A DNA stretch of 64,000 nt from Mytilus galloprovincialis (GCF_965363235.1 NC_134845.1:69965261-70029260); one strand, 5' to 3'. Counted from the stretch's first letter, positions 21,337 to 34,300 are shown. Numbers and translations: made by a program. The notes: generated by a model not told the origin, from the sequence alone.

Positions 21337-21457
21337 AAAATCGTTTGCAAAGAAGCAGCGGCCTTATGATACTATTCCGCCTACCACAGTTTATGATAAT
21401 GATTCTGTGTTAGGCGGAATAGCATCATAAGGCCGCTGCTTCCTTGCAAACGATTTT
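21337..21457. repeat. Long near-perfect hairpin, 52-bp arms
   Basis: The left arm (21337-21388, starting AAAATCGTTTGCAAAGAAGC) and right arm (21406-21457, ending TTGCAAACGATTTT) are inverse copies with only two or three mismatches around a 17-nt loop. It lies just downstream of the decayed gene on the minus strand. Confidence 0.8.
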
Positions 21458-21475
21458 TATCGTGCCTCCTTTACA

Positions 21476-23810
21476 TCAAACGGTGATGTTTCCGTGCATG
21501 ATGCAAACAAATACTTCTATGATGTCCATGTCTGTGTCTTCACACAAAATCGGGAAAAAAACGTCCGTGCCATCTGAGAATACTTCCAATGTCTGCCAAG
21601 CTGACCACTTCACTTTTCGATGAAGTGCCGACACAGTGGATAACTGGAAGGCATCCGTATTGAAATTGCAAAGAATATTTTCACCTTGAGTAGCATAAGC
21701 ATTTTTATTAGTCTCTAAAGAAGCAATTCTATCGTCAAGAAACTTGAACAATTCCGTTTTGTTGTCATCTACACGAAGAAAACTACGCCAAACCTTTGGC
21801 GTTCTACCAGAACCAAAAACTTTCCGTCTAGCACCAGAACTTTGCATTTTGTTTTCGTCCCAGCCTTTAAATAATTAATTTAGTAAACATCAAATCGATG
21901 TTTATACTTGGAGATTTTATGTAAGGCAGTATGATATCATTTGCATAATCATGAAATATATTTGCCCCAAGTGGTGGCAATAAATTAACCATTGCTGCCA
22001 CACCAACGATAAATGCGTCTGAATTTTGATCAGTTAATGGCAAATCGCAGAATGTTTCAAGTATACCCATTTGCTGCGATTTGATACCTCATCCTGACAC
22101 AAAGACGGAGGGGCAGTTTTGTTTTCCTGGCTAAAGAAGAAATGAAAAAGTCTAGAAAAGAGATCCCAATCAGTGTTCAGGTTCTCTAGCTTTGTTTTTT
22201 GACCAAGAAGTTGCCAGTTTCATTTTACGGCTTTAATATGGAATCGTTCTTTTTCATCTGGTTAAAAAAAACAGATTTCCTTCGATTCATATTTGCTTCA
22301 AAAGATCGTACTGTCTGGACCCAATATCTTGTAGTTTATATACACATCTTACCTACTTCTGAATCAACAATTTCCTTAAAAGAGTACATTTTGTACAAAT
22401 CTGACGACTCTTCTAGAAATGGATTTCCAAACTCGTTCATCACTTTAGAAAGCCTTTAAAGTTTTTTGAAGAAATCTGTTTGTGTTTTCGTAGAGTCGTC
22501 ATGCCGTCGTTCATCTGTAGAATGACTCAAACCACTGAATTTTTCAAATTCATCTACCGACTGACTTCTGCTCCAGCTACCATCCATCGTCTCGAAAGGA
22601 TAAACGTATGGTACCAACATCGCCGTTCACGACTCATTCTAATGCAACAACGTTTGTAACGTTCATTTTGATTGGATAACGTCACTTCTTTTTTATGCTA
22701 TGGGACGTACACGCAAGCGTAGACGGCATATGACAGATTTTAAATACATGTTTAAACGTTGTTTTCTGTCAGTTTCATTAGAATAGAGATAACAATATTG
22801 TATTTTAAGCGCCGACGGCATCAATTGGGGATTTGATGGTCGCAAATACCCGTTTACTGTCTCCGCTAACGCGTCGCCAGTAAACTTTATTTGCCACCAT
22901 CAAATCACCAATTGATGCCGTCGGAGCTTAAAATACAATCAGTTATCTCCTAATTGTTCCGTGTTTGTGCCTGATCATTTGTAATATAAGAAATCAATTT
23001 GCTGGTCTTACGTACAGTTACAATTACCATTTACAAATTTCATTGAAACCTGTGAGTGATGTTTGTGAAGGGAATCTATATCTTGCATAATTTACACGAT
23101 CAAGACCAAGATTTGTATCATGCTTGATATGGACTGTTTGAAAAGTACGATATTTGACTCCTGATATGAGCGTACTACTGAAGGCACATGAAGTTCGTAA
23201 TTCATAATTGAACGCCAGAAATTAAACTGTGGTCGATATAACTCTCTTTCCTTACACCCGTTAATCACATACTTAAACGTCACAGAGCCATGAACTATTT
23301 TTTCTGTGTTTGCGCTTTCATAACGACTGGCATTATCAATTCAAGCAAACCACATGCTGTTATCTGATGCTCGTTTCCATTCCTAATTACATTTGAAAAA
23401 CATACTCGAAAAACATCTGCCATTCTAGGTGTTGCAATATCGGCTTCAGTGAAGGCATATGTCCATCCACTATCGCGCAATTGATCACTCAGAATTTTAA
23501 AGCAAGCCATGGACAATCCACCAAACATAACGATAAACATATGTTCTCTGTACAAATATTGCCACCTTTTTCACCTTATCCATCGAATGCTTTGATCATT
23601 GCAACTGAAACAGAAGAGCCTAGATGCTTAGAGGAATGAATGACGACCAAGATATGTTTAAGAATTTCAAATCCTAATCTGTTAGAAGAACTACGATTTC
23701 TATCAATGTGCCCCTGTAGTGCGTGTATAGGTACTTTATTCATAAATGGTTTGCGCATGCGCGAAATTGTTAAACGCATGTGTATAATAACCTTTAAACA
23801 CGTCATCAAA
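21476..23810 (-). pseudogene. Decayed multicopy gene of unknown function (mobile-element associated)
   Basis: In minus-strand order the fragments are LGFEILKHILVVIHSSKHLG (about 23.65 kb), MFIVMFGGLSMACFKILSDQ and DSGWTYAFTEADIATPRMAD (23.3-23.55 kb), FNFWRSIMNYE (23.2 kb), GANIFHDYANDIILPYIKS (21.9-22.07 kb) and GRTPKVWRSFLRVDDNKTEL (21.5-21.85 kb). I recognise this order from large uncharacterised proteins repeated in bivalves and cnidarians: 'FGGLH...GSGWT.AL..A..AT...AD', then 'F.FW...', then 'FLRVD.NKTELF.FL'. Frames shift several times and a 164-bp palindrome interrupts the gene. No catalytic motif is identified. Confidence 0.6.
22786..22949. mobile_element. Palindromic foldback insertion
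   Basis: Arms of about 75 bp run from GAGATAACAATATTGTATTT to a mirrored AAATACAATCAGTTATCTC. They include GCGCCGACGGCATCAATTGG and CAATTGATGCCGTCGGAGC, and the centre is CTCCGCTAACGCGTCG. It interrupts the decayed gene, so it is probably a small MITE. Confidence 0.75.
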
Positions 23811-23969
23811 CAAATTCATAACATCATTAAAAACTCAAAAGCGCTAAGCATGTAATCAATAGTTCAAATGTTTGTGTGTGAATTTTGTAACATTTTCACG
23901 CATGCGCAAACCCAGAACATGTCAAATATTCATTTTTAGTATATTCGTCACTTGTAAAGAAAGTATCCA

Positions 23970-24230
23970 CTTGATAATATTTTTTACTTAAAGAAGGTCA
24001 ACGAAAATCTTTTCCAGAAAAATAAGTATTTCAATCTTGAAGAAACAGCCATTTTAGAAAAGGTGGTGGCCATCTTGAAAAAAAATAATTTTCTTATGGC
24101 CTAAAATGTATATAATAATGATGCTTCGTGCTAATTTTCATGCTTGTATCATCATTTGCACAATTCCATTGATTTTGCTTGCTAATATCTTCCACTATGA
24201 TGAGAAAAGCTCACTTGGCCCTTTATCCAC
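23970..24230. repeat. Possible right end of the 20.17-kb repeat family
   Basis: TTGGTGGCCATCTTG-like text (GGTGGTGGCCATCTTGAAAA) and the ending AAGCTCACTTGGCCCTTT resemble the right end of the 44.9-46.2 kb repeat (ATCTTACTTGGCCCTTTCGG). If related, the decayed gene at 21.4-23.8 kb would lie inside a larger element spanning 20.17-24.22 kb. Confidence 0.35.
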
Positions 24231-24800
24231 TTTCGAAATTTCGCCCACAGAGTATTAAATGGTGTTAAAAATGTACCTTTATGCACTTACCAAACTTTGC
24301 CCGTGGAGTATTTAATGATGCCACCTTGATCCACTTATCTAGATATCTCTCATATCTCATTACATTGTTGACAACAACCTTCTCTTTGTTACAACCACCT
24401 GAATTAAAGCAAAGAGTTCTTGGTAAATTGGTCCAACTATCACCTCAAATATAGCACATATAAGTCATGCGCACTTTTTAGTACGTACACCCAAGTTGTA
24501 AAACTTTTCCACTGTTTCAAGTTTGTATTTTTTTTATTATATTTTCACGGTAGGTGATTTCTTTGGGTTTACACCATATGCCCTTTTCATTCAAATACAA
24601 ATCAAAAGAAAGAGTAACACATTCTAAAAAAGAATATGAAGGGTCTGATCTCTGTTTATTGAGAAAATAAATTGTATGGTTTGTCAATGTACTGTTAAAA
24701 TAGTTTGAATACATATGTTAATGATTTTTTTTTTAGCAATGTAGATATAATGGATATGGTTTAATGAACTCGCGATGTTTAATTAAATTATTCAAATACA
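24231..24800. other. Intergenic DNA, nothing recognised
   Basis: AT-rich, with no supported ORF. Confidence 0.4.
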
Positions 24801-25450
24801 AGACAAAAAATATCTTTACTAAATTGGTAATGTTGAGCTGTACTAACATTATTTAAAGGAGGACTTGCTGTCAAAATTATATTCCCCAATATGACACAAA
24901 TACTCATATTTGATTTATAACATACTATAACACATTACTTTTTTTTAAATTTAGAAATAAGCCGTCTTCGGTTACTCATTATGTTTTTCACTTTTATTTA
25001 TATACATAATTTATAGTTTCACTTTATTGCATAATGGATGTTTATTTTGTATATTCATTCATGTATATATTTTTTACTTTTTCGGATTAGAAATAACCAT
25101 CGAATATATCGTTTTTAGGAATTATTGATATTGGTTGTCATATATCATCAAATCTGAGGGTGGTATTACTCTCACGCAAAATAATAATTATATATGGAAA
25201 CATAATGTTAAGATTGGGTTAAGTTTACAGATTTTGGATTTTTTAATATACTTGTATTAATTTTTGTTATGATCCGATAAACCATGTTCTGTTTTTCCAT
25301 AATTATTCCCGGTTGCAATTGCAGATGCAATATAAAAGACGTGAAGGATACTTAACGTGTCTAAAATCAATTCCAAGATTCTATTTCTTAAAGACATCAA
25401 CCGTGACCATTTACAAAAAAAAATAATGTTCATTATTTAATAAAGTAATA
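24801..25450. repeat. Gene-flank block copy, upstream of copy 2
   Basis: It aligns with 43.1-43.8, 49.2-49.7 and 61.1-61.8 kb: ATATATTTTT, TATTGATATTGGTTGTCATA, TATCATCAAATCTGAGG, ATATATGGAAACATAATG, then GTTGCAATTGCAGATGCAAT. It probably marks the boundary between array units 1 and 2. Confidence 0.65.
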
Positions 25451-25489
25451 AAGTAATGTAGCGAACATTGTTATCACTCAAAACCAATA

Positions 25490-25990
25490 GATATAAGAAA
25501 ATGTGGTATAAGTGTCAATGAGACAACCGTCCATTCAAGTTACAATTGGCTCGCACCGAGCAGCAAGCTATAAAGGGCTCGAAAATTAATAGTGTTGTAC
25601 CATTCAAACGGAAAAAAACCAACAGTCTAATCTATATAAAAAAAGAAACGAGAAACACTTATGAACCACATCAACAAACGACAACTACTTAAAATTAAAT
25701 TCCTGACTCAGGACAGATGCAAATAATTGCAACAGGTTTAAACGTTTAAATGGTACCAAACCTTCAACAATATCTGAAACAATTGTGTGACATCACAAAC
25801 ACATAAACAAATACAGATGTACAAAGATCAGTTTTAATGGACAAACAGTGAATTCACAAAAATACTAAACTCCTAGGAAAATTCACAGCGGAAAGTCCTA
25901 AATCAAATGACAAAATGAAACGATTATCCACATCAAACGAATAACACAATTTATTAACTATAAAAGTAGTAGATTTAATGTGGTAGATTT
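25490..25990. repeat. Abundant dispersed repeat fragment
   Basis: AGAAAATGTGGTATAAGTGT, CAATGAGACAACCGTCCATT, GCAAGCTATAAAGGGCTCG, AACCACATCAACAAACGACA and CCTGACTCAGGACAG occur in this order in many mussel repeats I recognise. A short piece recurs at 34374-34490. No coding capacity is seen. Confidence 0.6.
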
Positions 25991-26005
25991 GATATAGGAT
26001 TAATT

Positions 26006-26589
26006 AAAGGAGTAGGTCCGGTAAGACCCCTTTTTGGCCCCAAAATATAACAGTTTTACAAAATTGTTAAAATGTAAACTTTTAGTTATTTATTGGACAG
26101 TTGAATGCTTCTGCCACATGAATATGGGCTGTTTTTGACAATACAATGCACATATATCGGGTTGTAGCGCCATTAAGTCATGCTAAATTACTGAAATCTT
26201 CAAAATTCTAGCATTTTAGTTAAATTTTAGACGGTTTCCATGTAAAACGAAAGTGGCCGCATTCGTATGCATCCTTAATATTAAAATGTAAGTTGTATTT
26301 TATGATAATACATAACATATATAAAGGTTGTGGATGAACACGGATGCGGCCACTTTCATTTTTGACAAAAACCATCTTTAAAGTGACATTTTTCAGCATA
26401 TTTGGTAGATTTTTCATATTTGAGCTGGAATCGGATCGTTTTTAATGACTAAATCAGTTAAAATCTTTCACATAAACTAATTGAATCAAGTGAAATAGAC
26501 ACTTAAGTGTTTAAAAAGTGGTCAAAATCTTTCGTCAGATGAAACTGAAATTTGAGGCCAAAATGAGTCCTTACCGGACCTTCTCCTTT
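26006..26589. mobile_element. TIR element of 584 bp with internal palindrome
   Basis: AAAGGAGTAGGTCCGGTAAG at the left end is mirrored by CTTACCGGACCTTCTCCTTT at the right, with the match extending to TTTTTGGCC and GGCCAAAAT. Inside, GAAAGTGGCCGCAT and ATGCGGCCACTTTC form a second inverted pair about 80 nt apart. No transposase. Flanking duplications were not clear. Confidence 0.75.
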
Positions 26590-29340
26590 CTTTTCGTTGA
26601 GACTTGGGTTTTTCCATGTGGTATAGTTATACTATTTTCAAGACTGGTTAGTGAGAGTAGTTGTATAACGAGTTCTTGTTAAATATAGATGGGTAAAATA
26701 TGCACGTGAAATACTTTGGCGGTTTAAAAGGTGGGGTCCCGTTATATTATATAAAGAAAATTTGTGGGTGTCATTTATCGAAAGTGCTCACAGTGACAGT
26801 TTGCAGTTTATTGTGTAATAAGATTGTATATGATCATACTTTGTTTTATATTAGTCCATTTAAATGTATTTGGTAAATGTGTTTGTACTTATATGTTGAT
26901 TTATAATGTTATTAAACATTGCTTACTAGAAAAGAAGAAGTTACTGCGAACAACCAAACCTATATCTAGAGTTTTGTTTTATTTATTATACCAAAGATTT
27001 AGTAAAGAAATGTTTAAATTCGGACGAACATTGTGAGCGAGAATTTGAACACAATGTTTCTAATTGTTAATTGTTAACAAGTTGGGCGATTAATGTGTTA
27101 ATTTTTAACCTTTATAAATTTAACGATTTGCATTTTTAATTTAACAATGTTTGTACATTGACTTCTATTAACCAGCAAATGCACAACTGACATTTGAATC
27201 GTACAAGAAACAGTACTATCTTCATCTTGAGAGTTTTTATCCTAATGGCGATAATGGGAATACTCTTTCTTAATGAAGTTTTGCAGAATACCATTTTATT
27301 TTAAATTTGTACACTGTCAAAGCTTTAATGAACTATTTCTTTTAATTATTCATTAAAAAAAATCCCAGTAATTAATTTGGATTTGGTCTATCTGAATTAG
27401 GTTAACGCATTGATCATATGCATCTGTATTGCGCATAAACAGATCCCAATGTAGGTGGTTAAAAAACAAATGTTCGTCAACATGATCTATCGAAGTATAA
27501 AACCAAGGGGGAAATGGTAAGGACAAATCCAATGCAAGTATTTGTTGATATGCAAATCATATAAGTATTATTTAAATAACTTAAAAGTAACAAAAATGTT
27601 TCAACTGGGATATAACCGAGTAATCTTTCTCTATTGACAGACATAAAAATCAAGCATGTTTTGATTTTCAGCACCTGATATGTTTTAATGAAAATGTCGC
27701 AAATTTTAGCTTTAACTTTATTAGCGCATTTGCTTAGTTCCTATATAAAATATGTTAAGGGGTAGATCTTAAAATAATTTTGTTAATTGTAAAAAAAAAT
27801 TGTTTCAGTTGAATTGTTATTGTTCGCAGCCGTTAAACAGAATGGGAGATACCATAGCATCAAACAGTTCCAACAGTTTAAACAATAGTCAAACCTAAGT
27901 CTCTACTTTGTTCCAACAAGGAGTGATAAATGAATGAATATTTATGTATTAAAGTGCAACCTGAGTTATAACAAACAATTACTTTCATGATCATGTATAC
28001 ATGTTATTTTCAGCCAGCCAAATAGGCTTATGATGCACTGTACATTGTGTATCATTATTGAAAATAAAATAAATAAATAAATACAGTTCAAATTCACACG
28101 AAAATTATGGCAAGGCACGTTATCAGTTGATAACAGATTGTCTGATTGTAAAACAGTTCAAAATAAAGTTAGAAACAAACTTGCTGTATTTACAGAATGA
28201 ATATTTTAATTTGATGTTCGCTGGTAGCGTAGTAAAGTCTATGTTGTACTTATCTCGGATATCATTAAATAATGTTGTTCGTAATTGTTCATAACGTTCA
28301 CAAAACAGCTAGAGTATACATGGATTTGTTTTGATAAATTAACTCTCTATTTTTAGAGACACAATTCAATTAGATAAAGTAAAACCTAAATATAAATTCA
28401 TGTATAATATTTAAAATTGAGCCATTAAAAGAAAAGACACGTTTTTCATATTTTTTTCTGAATTAAATAGGACATGTTATGTTTGTGAAGAGTAAAGTTC
28501 TAAATTCGCTGTCTTATAACACAGATACATTGCTTGATTCAAAGTTTGTAGTTAAATGTTTAATTCAGCTGGAACTATAATTTCACCAGAATATAACAGC
28601 ACTTATAATATTAACTAAACATACATCTCTTCAGTGAAAAAAAAAACTGATTTTCATGTCAGGAATGAAATAGACCAGTATTTCCTGAATTTATTGCCCG
28701 TAATGCGGTCAAATGCTTCCTATGGGAACCTTTGATATTTTTGGTAAAACATTTTCGGTTTTCACAACAAACAGTTCATTTTCCGTGACTTTATGTCTGC
28801 AAATATTTATTTCACGATAACAAAACCATTAGTGTATGTGCACTGTTAATGTTTCATTATGAATTCTCAGAAGGAAAAAAATAACATGATCTTTCAAATA
28901 ATACAATGTTCAATAAGATCAATTTCTAAATATCTATCGAATCCCAATTTTCTTTTTTATTTGACTCCAAAAGTTGATTTTATATAAATTATGACTTGAT
29001 GAGAATTCCATGCTTTCAAGGAATCCAAATATGATAATCATCTTGGCATTTATAACAATTAAAACTTAAATACAAATTTAAAACAAACGACACAACGTAC
29101 AACAAATTTAAAACAAACGACACAACGTACACACAATTCGAGTTTGAATTATTCTTACGTTCTTTACGAAAATGACAAAAAATAAAACCGAACTGAAACA
29201 AAGTAAAACCCACATCACTATGCACTCAAATTATATAAAAAAGAAAACAATCAACTTATACAAAAACAAGCACAAATATAAAACAAATAGAGAGAAAAAA
29301 CTTGACAACATGTCATGAGGTATTAAACGAGTGATTCCAA
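26590..29340. other. Upstream flank of copy 2, partly homologous to 49.7-50.9 kb
   Basis: The segments TTTGTACATTGACT, AAAATTGAGCCATT, CCAAATATGA and AAACAAAGTAAAAC recur in order upstream of copy 3, so this is duplicated flank. A 30-bp direct repeat (AAATTTAAAACAAACGACAC core) stands at 29072-29131, only once in the copy 3 flank. No gene is seen. Confidence 0.5.
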
Positions 29341-29349
29341 AGGGTTCAC

Positions 29350-29965
29350 TGCTAGCATGTCATTCTGTTTACTAAGGGAGGATGAAAGATACCAGAGGGA
29401 CAGTTAAACTCATAGATTGAAAATAAACTGATAACTCCATGGCTAAAAAAAAACCACAAACCGACAAATAATAATATACTAGACACAACATAGAAAACTA
29501 AACACCAAGTAACACTAACCCCACCAAAAACAAGGGGTGATATCAGGTGCCCCGGAAGGGTAAGTATATCCTGCTCCACATGTGACATCCGTTGTGCTAC
29601 TTAAATCATTACATATCCGGTAAATAGATTTAATCGGTATGTCACATTCGTGAAAAGGTAAGGGTATTGAAGTTGCGACAGAAGGAACATATCCGATATC
29701 ATCTGTGAAACGATTATTCCAAAACGGTCAACCAACTCGTGATGGCGTCCGTAAAATTAACAAAGGGATGATTTCAACTTCACCATCTGAAACTCTTATT
29801 CTAAAAGCTTACCTATGAGCAGCAACCCTCTATCAAGGGAATCGCTTCATGGTAGGAAATACAAGCCAGGGAATATCGTATCAATTGGAAGATATATCTT
29901 CCGTATGCAGGCGATGATGCAATATTCACAATTGGGAAGCTGCAACAAACGTTATGTCAGTCCCA
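29350..29965 (-). repeat. Penelope-like element 3' remnant
   Basis: The stretch ACCAGAGGGACAGTTAAACT, GGTGATATCAGGTGCCCCGG, ATATCCGATATCATCTGTGA, GATGGCGTCCGTAAAATT and GGGAATATCGTATCAATTGG continues the same RT gene family seen at 2.05-2.3 kb plus its 3' UTR. The 5' parts are missing. The unit 3 counterpart is 50925-51335. Confidence 0.65.
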
Positions 29966-30589
29966 TTCAATGCCTAAGCTGTTAGAACAGTTGTCATAAA
30001 CCATGAATAACATTTAAACAAAAATAAATTATCAATAATGAGCTATACACACTTTTGACACCTGGCCCTTAAAGGAACAATGAATCAACCCCACTATATT
30101 TGTCTTTGCCTATACATGGTGAGACCTTGTTAATAATTTTTTATGTTGTTTATCTTTTTGTGAGCCTTTTTTCTAAAGTCATGTGTTGGTAAATGATGTG
30201 GAATTTTGTATAATTATGATGATTCAGAAGACCCTTGTTATTCCTGGTCATGAATAATACCCCAGTTACTGTACATAAGGATTCAATAATATTCGTTCAA
30301 TACCGATTTTCGTAGAATTTTGTGGGTACAGGGAAACCACGAATTTTAATGTTTCACGAATTAGAAATTTTCTAAAGAAATGTATGTAGACTCTGCCAAA
30401 ACCTCGAATTTAAAAATCCACAAATATGCAAGTTTTTCTCTATCCCTGAAAATTGGTACCCACTAATTTCAAAATAAATGTATTCACAGTAATATTAAAC
30501 TCGTACAGTCTGAAAGTTACAACAGGCTATCAACAATTGTTTCGATTCATTAGGTCTGATATTATGATACATATTTTTTTAGTTATATT

Positions 30590-30705
30590 GCGGTTTTTTG
30601 TTGTTGAGGAGTCGTGCCTTTTTATATAAGCGTCCAATTTAAGTCTTCTGTAGATGAAATGTTCGTCTTGTATGCACTCATTTAATCCTGGAATATATGA
30701 TGAGT
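30590..30705 (+). repeat. Hammerhead-repeat relic just upstream of copy 2
   Basis: AAGTCTTCTGTAGATGAAAT, then GTTCGTCTTGTATGC and TTTAATCCTGGAAT, resemble the retrozyme segment from stem II to the CCTGGTACC box. The CTGATGA half is missing. It ends about 145 bp before the start codon and is also present before copy 3 (about 52025-52095). Confidence 0.4.
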
Positions 30706-30848
30706 TTACGTGTCGATAAAAATGTATTTACCTTTTGTATATTTCCATCAAAGTATGGATTTTTTTCGACATATGTTTGTTACCGATAGTTTAGAAAAAC
30801 AATAACATAAAATTATCAGTTTATTGTGGGCTTCCTTGTACGTTGAAA

Positions 30849-31332
30849 ATGAAGTATTTTGTTTTAATACTCTGTGTTTTGTTTTGTGGAGTGCTTTCGA
30901 AAACTGCATTAAAACGAAATGATTCTGATAAAGATGGAAAGAACAGTCCCCTTATATGGTTCATGATACAACAGATAAATGCGTTAGGAGCACGTGTGGA
31001 AAAACTCCGAGATATAGCACATGAAAGTCAAAAAGATATGATTTCTATGAAAAGAGACATGGCTGATTTGAAATCTAGAAACGGAAAATTCGCCATTGAC
31101 AAAAATGAGCAATCGCTTGATGACATAAATTCTAAAGTTATTGCAGTAGCTAACAAAAAGAAAATCGACAATCTTACGTCAAAAATAGATAAGTTCGACA
31201 CAGTCGCAAACAAAAAGAAATTCGATCGTCTGGAGGCAAGATTAGATAAGTTTGACAATAGCAAACTTGACAAACAAATTAAGCAGGCGCTTTCACAGAT
31301 TAAAAGATTCAGCGATACCTATGATAACATCG
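30849..31332 (+). CDS. Copy 2 exon 1: signal peptide and coiled coil
   Basis: It has 161 codons plus one base, with donor GGTAAGTTG. Compared with copy 1, it carries an extra block in the coil created by a 57-nt internal duplication. Confidence 0.88.
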
Positions 31333-34300
31333 GTAAGTTGTAGACAATAATGTCTGATATAATTGCATTTTAACATTTATTATAATATATATCCAGACTA
31401 TGTTAAAGTTTATGCATCAACACTCTTACATATATTTTCTCCGTTTATCAATTATCAATTATCATTGAATGCTACATATACTTATCATAATATACCCTCT
31501 TAGATACATAGATCATCTTAGACAAACAAGAATTACATACCCTTCCGAAACACTTGACCCTGAGTTCACACTTCCAATTTTAGGTGTGCTCTGTTTTTCT
31601 CATATTGTTTTTTTCATCTATTTTGATCGTGGTGCGGCTTGCCTACGTAGACATATGTTTAAGTTTTTTTTAAATTTTTCCTGATAAAGTGACAATGCCA
31701 TAGCTAAGGGGAAAACACACCAACAAACAATAGTTCACAAACCACAACATAAAAACTAAAGATTAGGCAAAACGAACCCCACCAAGAACTTGGGTGATCT
31801 CATGTGCTCTGAAAAAGTAAGTAAATGCTGCGCCTTATGTGGCACCCGTTTAACGCTATTGTTATTATTAACCCGGTAAATAGTCTAATTCGGTAGGTCA
31901 AGTGGACGGAATTGTAGTTACGATGTTAAGAGTATATCTGCTATCATCAGTGATGGTGTCTGTCACAATAACGAAGGGTTGATTTAAACTTCTTGGTCTA
32001 ATCAACTCCTAGTGAGCAGCGACAGCCTATCAAGAATCTTCTGTCTTTTGTTGCTCATTTTTAGAAGTCGTTAGGGTGCCTGTAGTTCATTACATTTATT
32101 CTTTGGTGTTTGGTGTATTGTTTAAATTGTTCTGCACGTCCTTTTTACAGGTGGAGGAGATACATATGTGCGGTGGGGTCGGTCTACTTGCCCATCAAAA
32201 AATGGAACTACACTTGTATATTCTGGTAAGTACACATATTACAGTCGAATGTAATAAGATTTATAATTTTCATTAAAAGATGATGAACGTCAAAATTGTT
32301 TCAATTTTGTTTAAATCATGTAAAACAATTGTTGGTATTTTCACCCTTATTCCATGAACGTGAAAGTTGTTAATGAACAATTGTCTTTTAAATAATAAGT
32401 AACAGTTAGTTCCTGTAAAAAGTAAAACCACCAAAAATAGTGAACTCCGAGGAAAATTCAGTTATAGATAATACATATTTTAAGCTTTTTCTTGTTGTAG
32501 AAACACCGAGAGGTGTCAAGATAGATGAAAGGAAAGACTTAGGGCAATCCTGACACCCCGATATGTGTTCTTCGACAGGACAAACCTTGAAATATGCATT
32601 ATCGGACTTATATATCGTCAAATATATATTATTTTTTATAAAAATTTGCATATTAAGCATCCTAATTTACCGACAACACTAAAGTTTGATATTCCTTTTT
32701 AACGCGTTCAGGTTTTTAAAATACGCCTTACGGCGCATTTAGAATGTGTAATAAAACCCACAAATGAATTGAGATATAAACCTTAGAAATTATTATCTAT
32801 ACACAATTCAAATGTTAACTGTAACTGCATGAAGTAAGACACAAATGACTTATTACCATTCAATAACGGTGACTGAAAAAATTCAAGACACTTTGAAAGT
32901 AATTTACTTAGTTTTTGGAAAGGGGGTGCTATGTTGTTATTTTTTATCTATTTGTAATGACATTTTTATCGTGTAATCATTTTCTTTTGAATAGCAATAA
33001 ATTTTTTAAGAGATAATCAGAATATATGTCTATGTCTTCTTCCCGACAACCCCGCCGCCCACCCCCACTCCACCTGATCCCATTGTAAGGTATGTGGAAG
33101 TTCAACAGAATATATAAATATTGTATTAGTTGATCATTTGATAGAGTAAAAGGTATGAATAATTTTTTAAAAAGGTAAGAAGTGACACAAAGGGAGCAAG
33201 ACATCGTGATACATGCACATGTAACACGAAAACGAAAATCAATACATTTAGCTCACTGTATGATTTACTATTCAGTGTGAATCTATAAGATTTTCATAAC
33301 TCTTGGCGCGACGTTAAGCGTTTGAATTTCCGCATAACGTCACTTTTTGCGGGACGTAATGCGTGAACTTTTCCGTAATTAGAAACGTAATGTGGATTTT
33401 CGATGCTCCAATTTCTGTTTCTCCTGCATCTAAATTCTACACCATTAATATTACTGCAGTTGATTCTAACAGGATACCAGTCGAATAAAACCATAAGAAA
33501 TAAAACACATTACTGTTTCTGTGAGATCTTCAACAAAATATCGTATAGTTAGCAATCTCAAGATGAATGACCCTTTTTGGTGTTACTAATATAATGCATG
33601 TCAATTATCATTTTTGATATGAGGAAGACACTTCCTTGAATGCCAGCTTAATACCAAGAATATTTCCTATAAATTGATTGATTGTTTATTGTTTGACGAC
33701 CAGTGGCAAATATTTCTTGCAAAGTTTTGACGGGACGTAAACGGGACGGGACGTGAGCAAAAATAAGGAATGAGTCAGGATATACTTCCCATGACTTCCT
33801 GTACCACCCCCCCCCCCTGTTGTTTTAAAAAATGTATTATGTTGGGTTTTGTTTTCATTAGAAGACGTGCGTATCATGCGCTCGTAGTTCAGCTGTTTAT
33901 TTTGTTCTTTTATTTCATTTACAAATATATTAGAGAAATGACGGAATGACAGCAAATACAATGCAATTTACAAAATTTCCGAATGACATAACTCTTTTAA
34001 AGGATAGTTGATATGCACTGGTTTTCCAACGTGTCCACACGATTTCAGTTTAATAGAAATTTGGCAAGAGCTGTACACTTGAAAAATCTAATTAACAATA
34101 AGGACTGGAAGGACAGACAGAGGAATGAACGTGCGATATTTTATGTACCCCGCAATGCGTCGCGCTTTGGTGAAAAAAAATATATAGTTATGATTTACCA
34201 ATGAAATTACGCATAGGTAATTTGTCCAGTCCTCTCGCTATTAAATCAATCGTTTTTGCCAAATCAAAAATTGAAATCATGATGGTATAGTTTCTCTGTC

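Noticed and set aside
33686..33961. 91-codon minus-strand ORF with a Gly run
   Set aside because: The Gly run is the translation of a poly-C tract; nothing else supports a gene.
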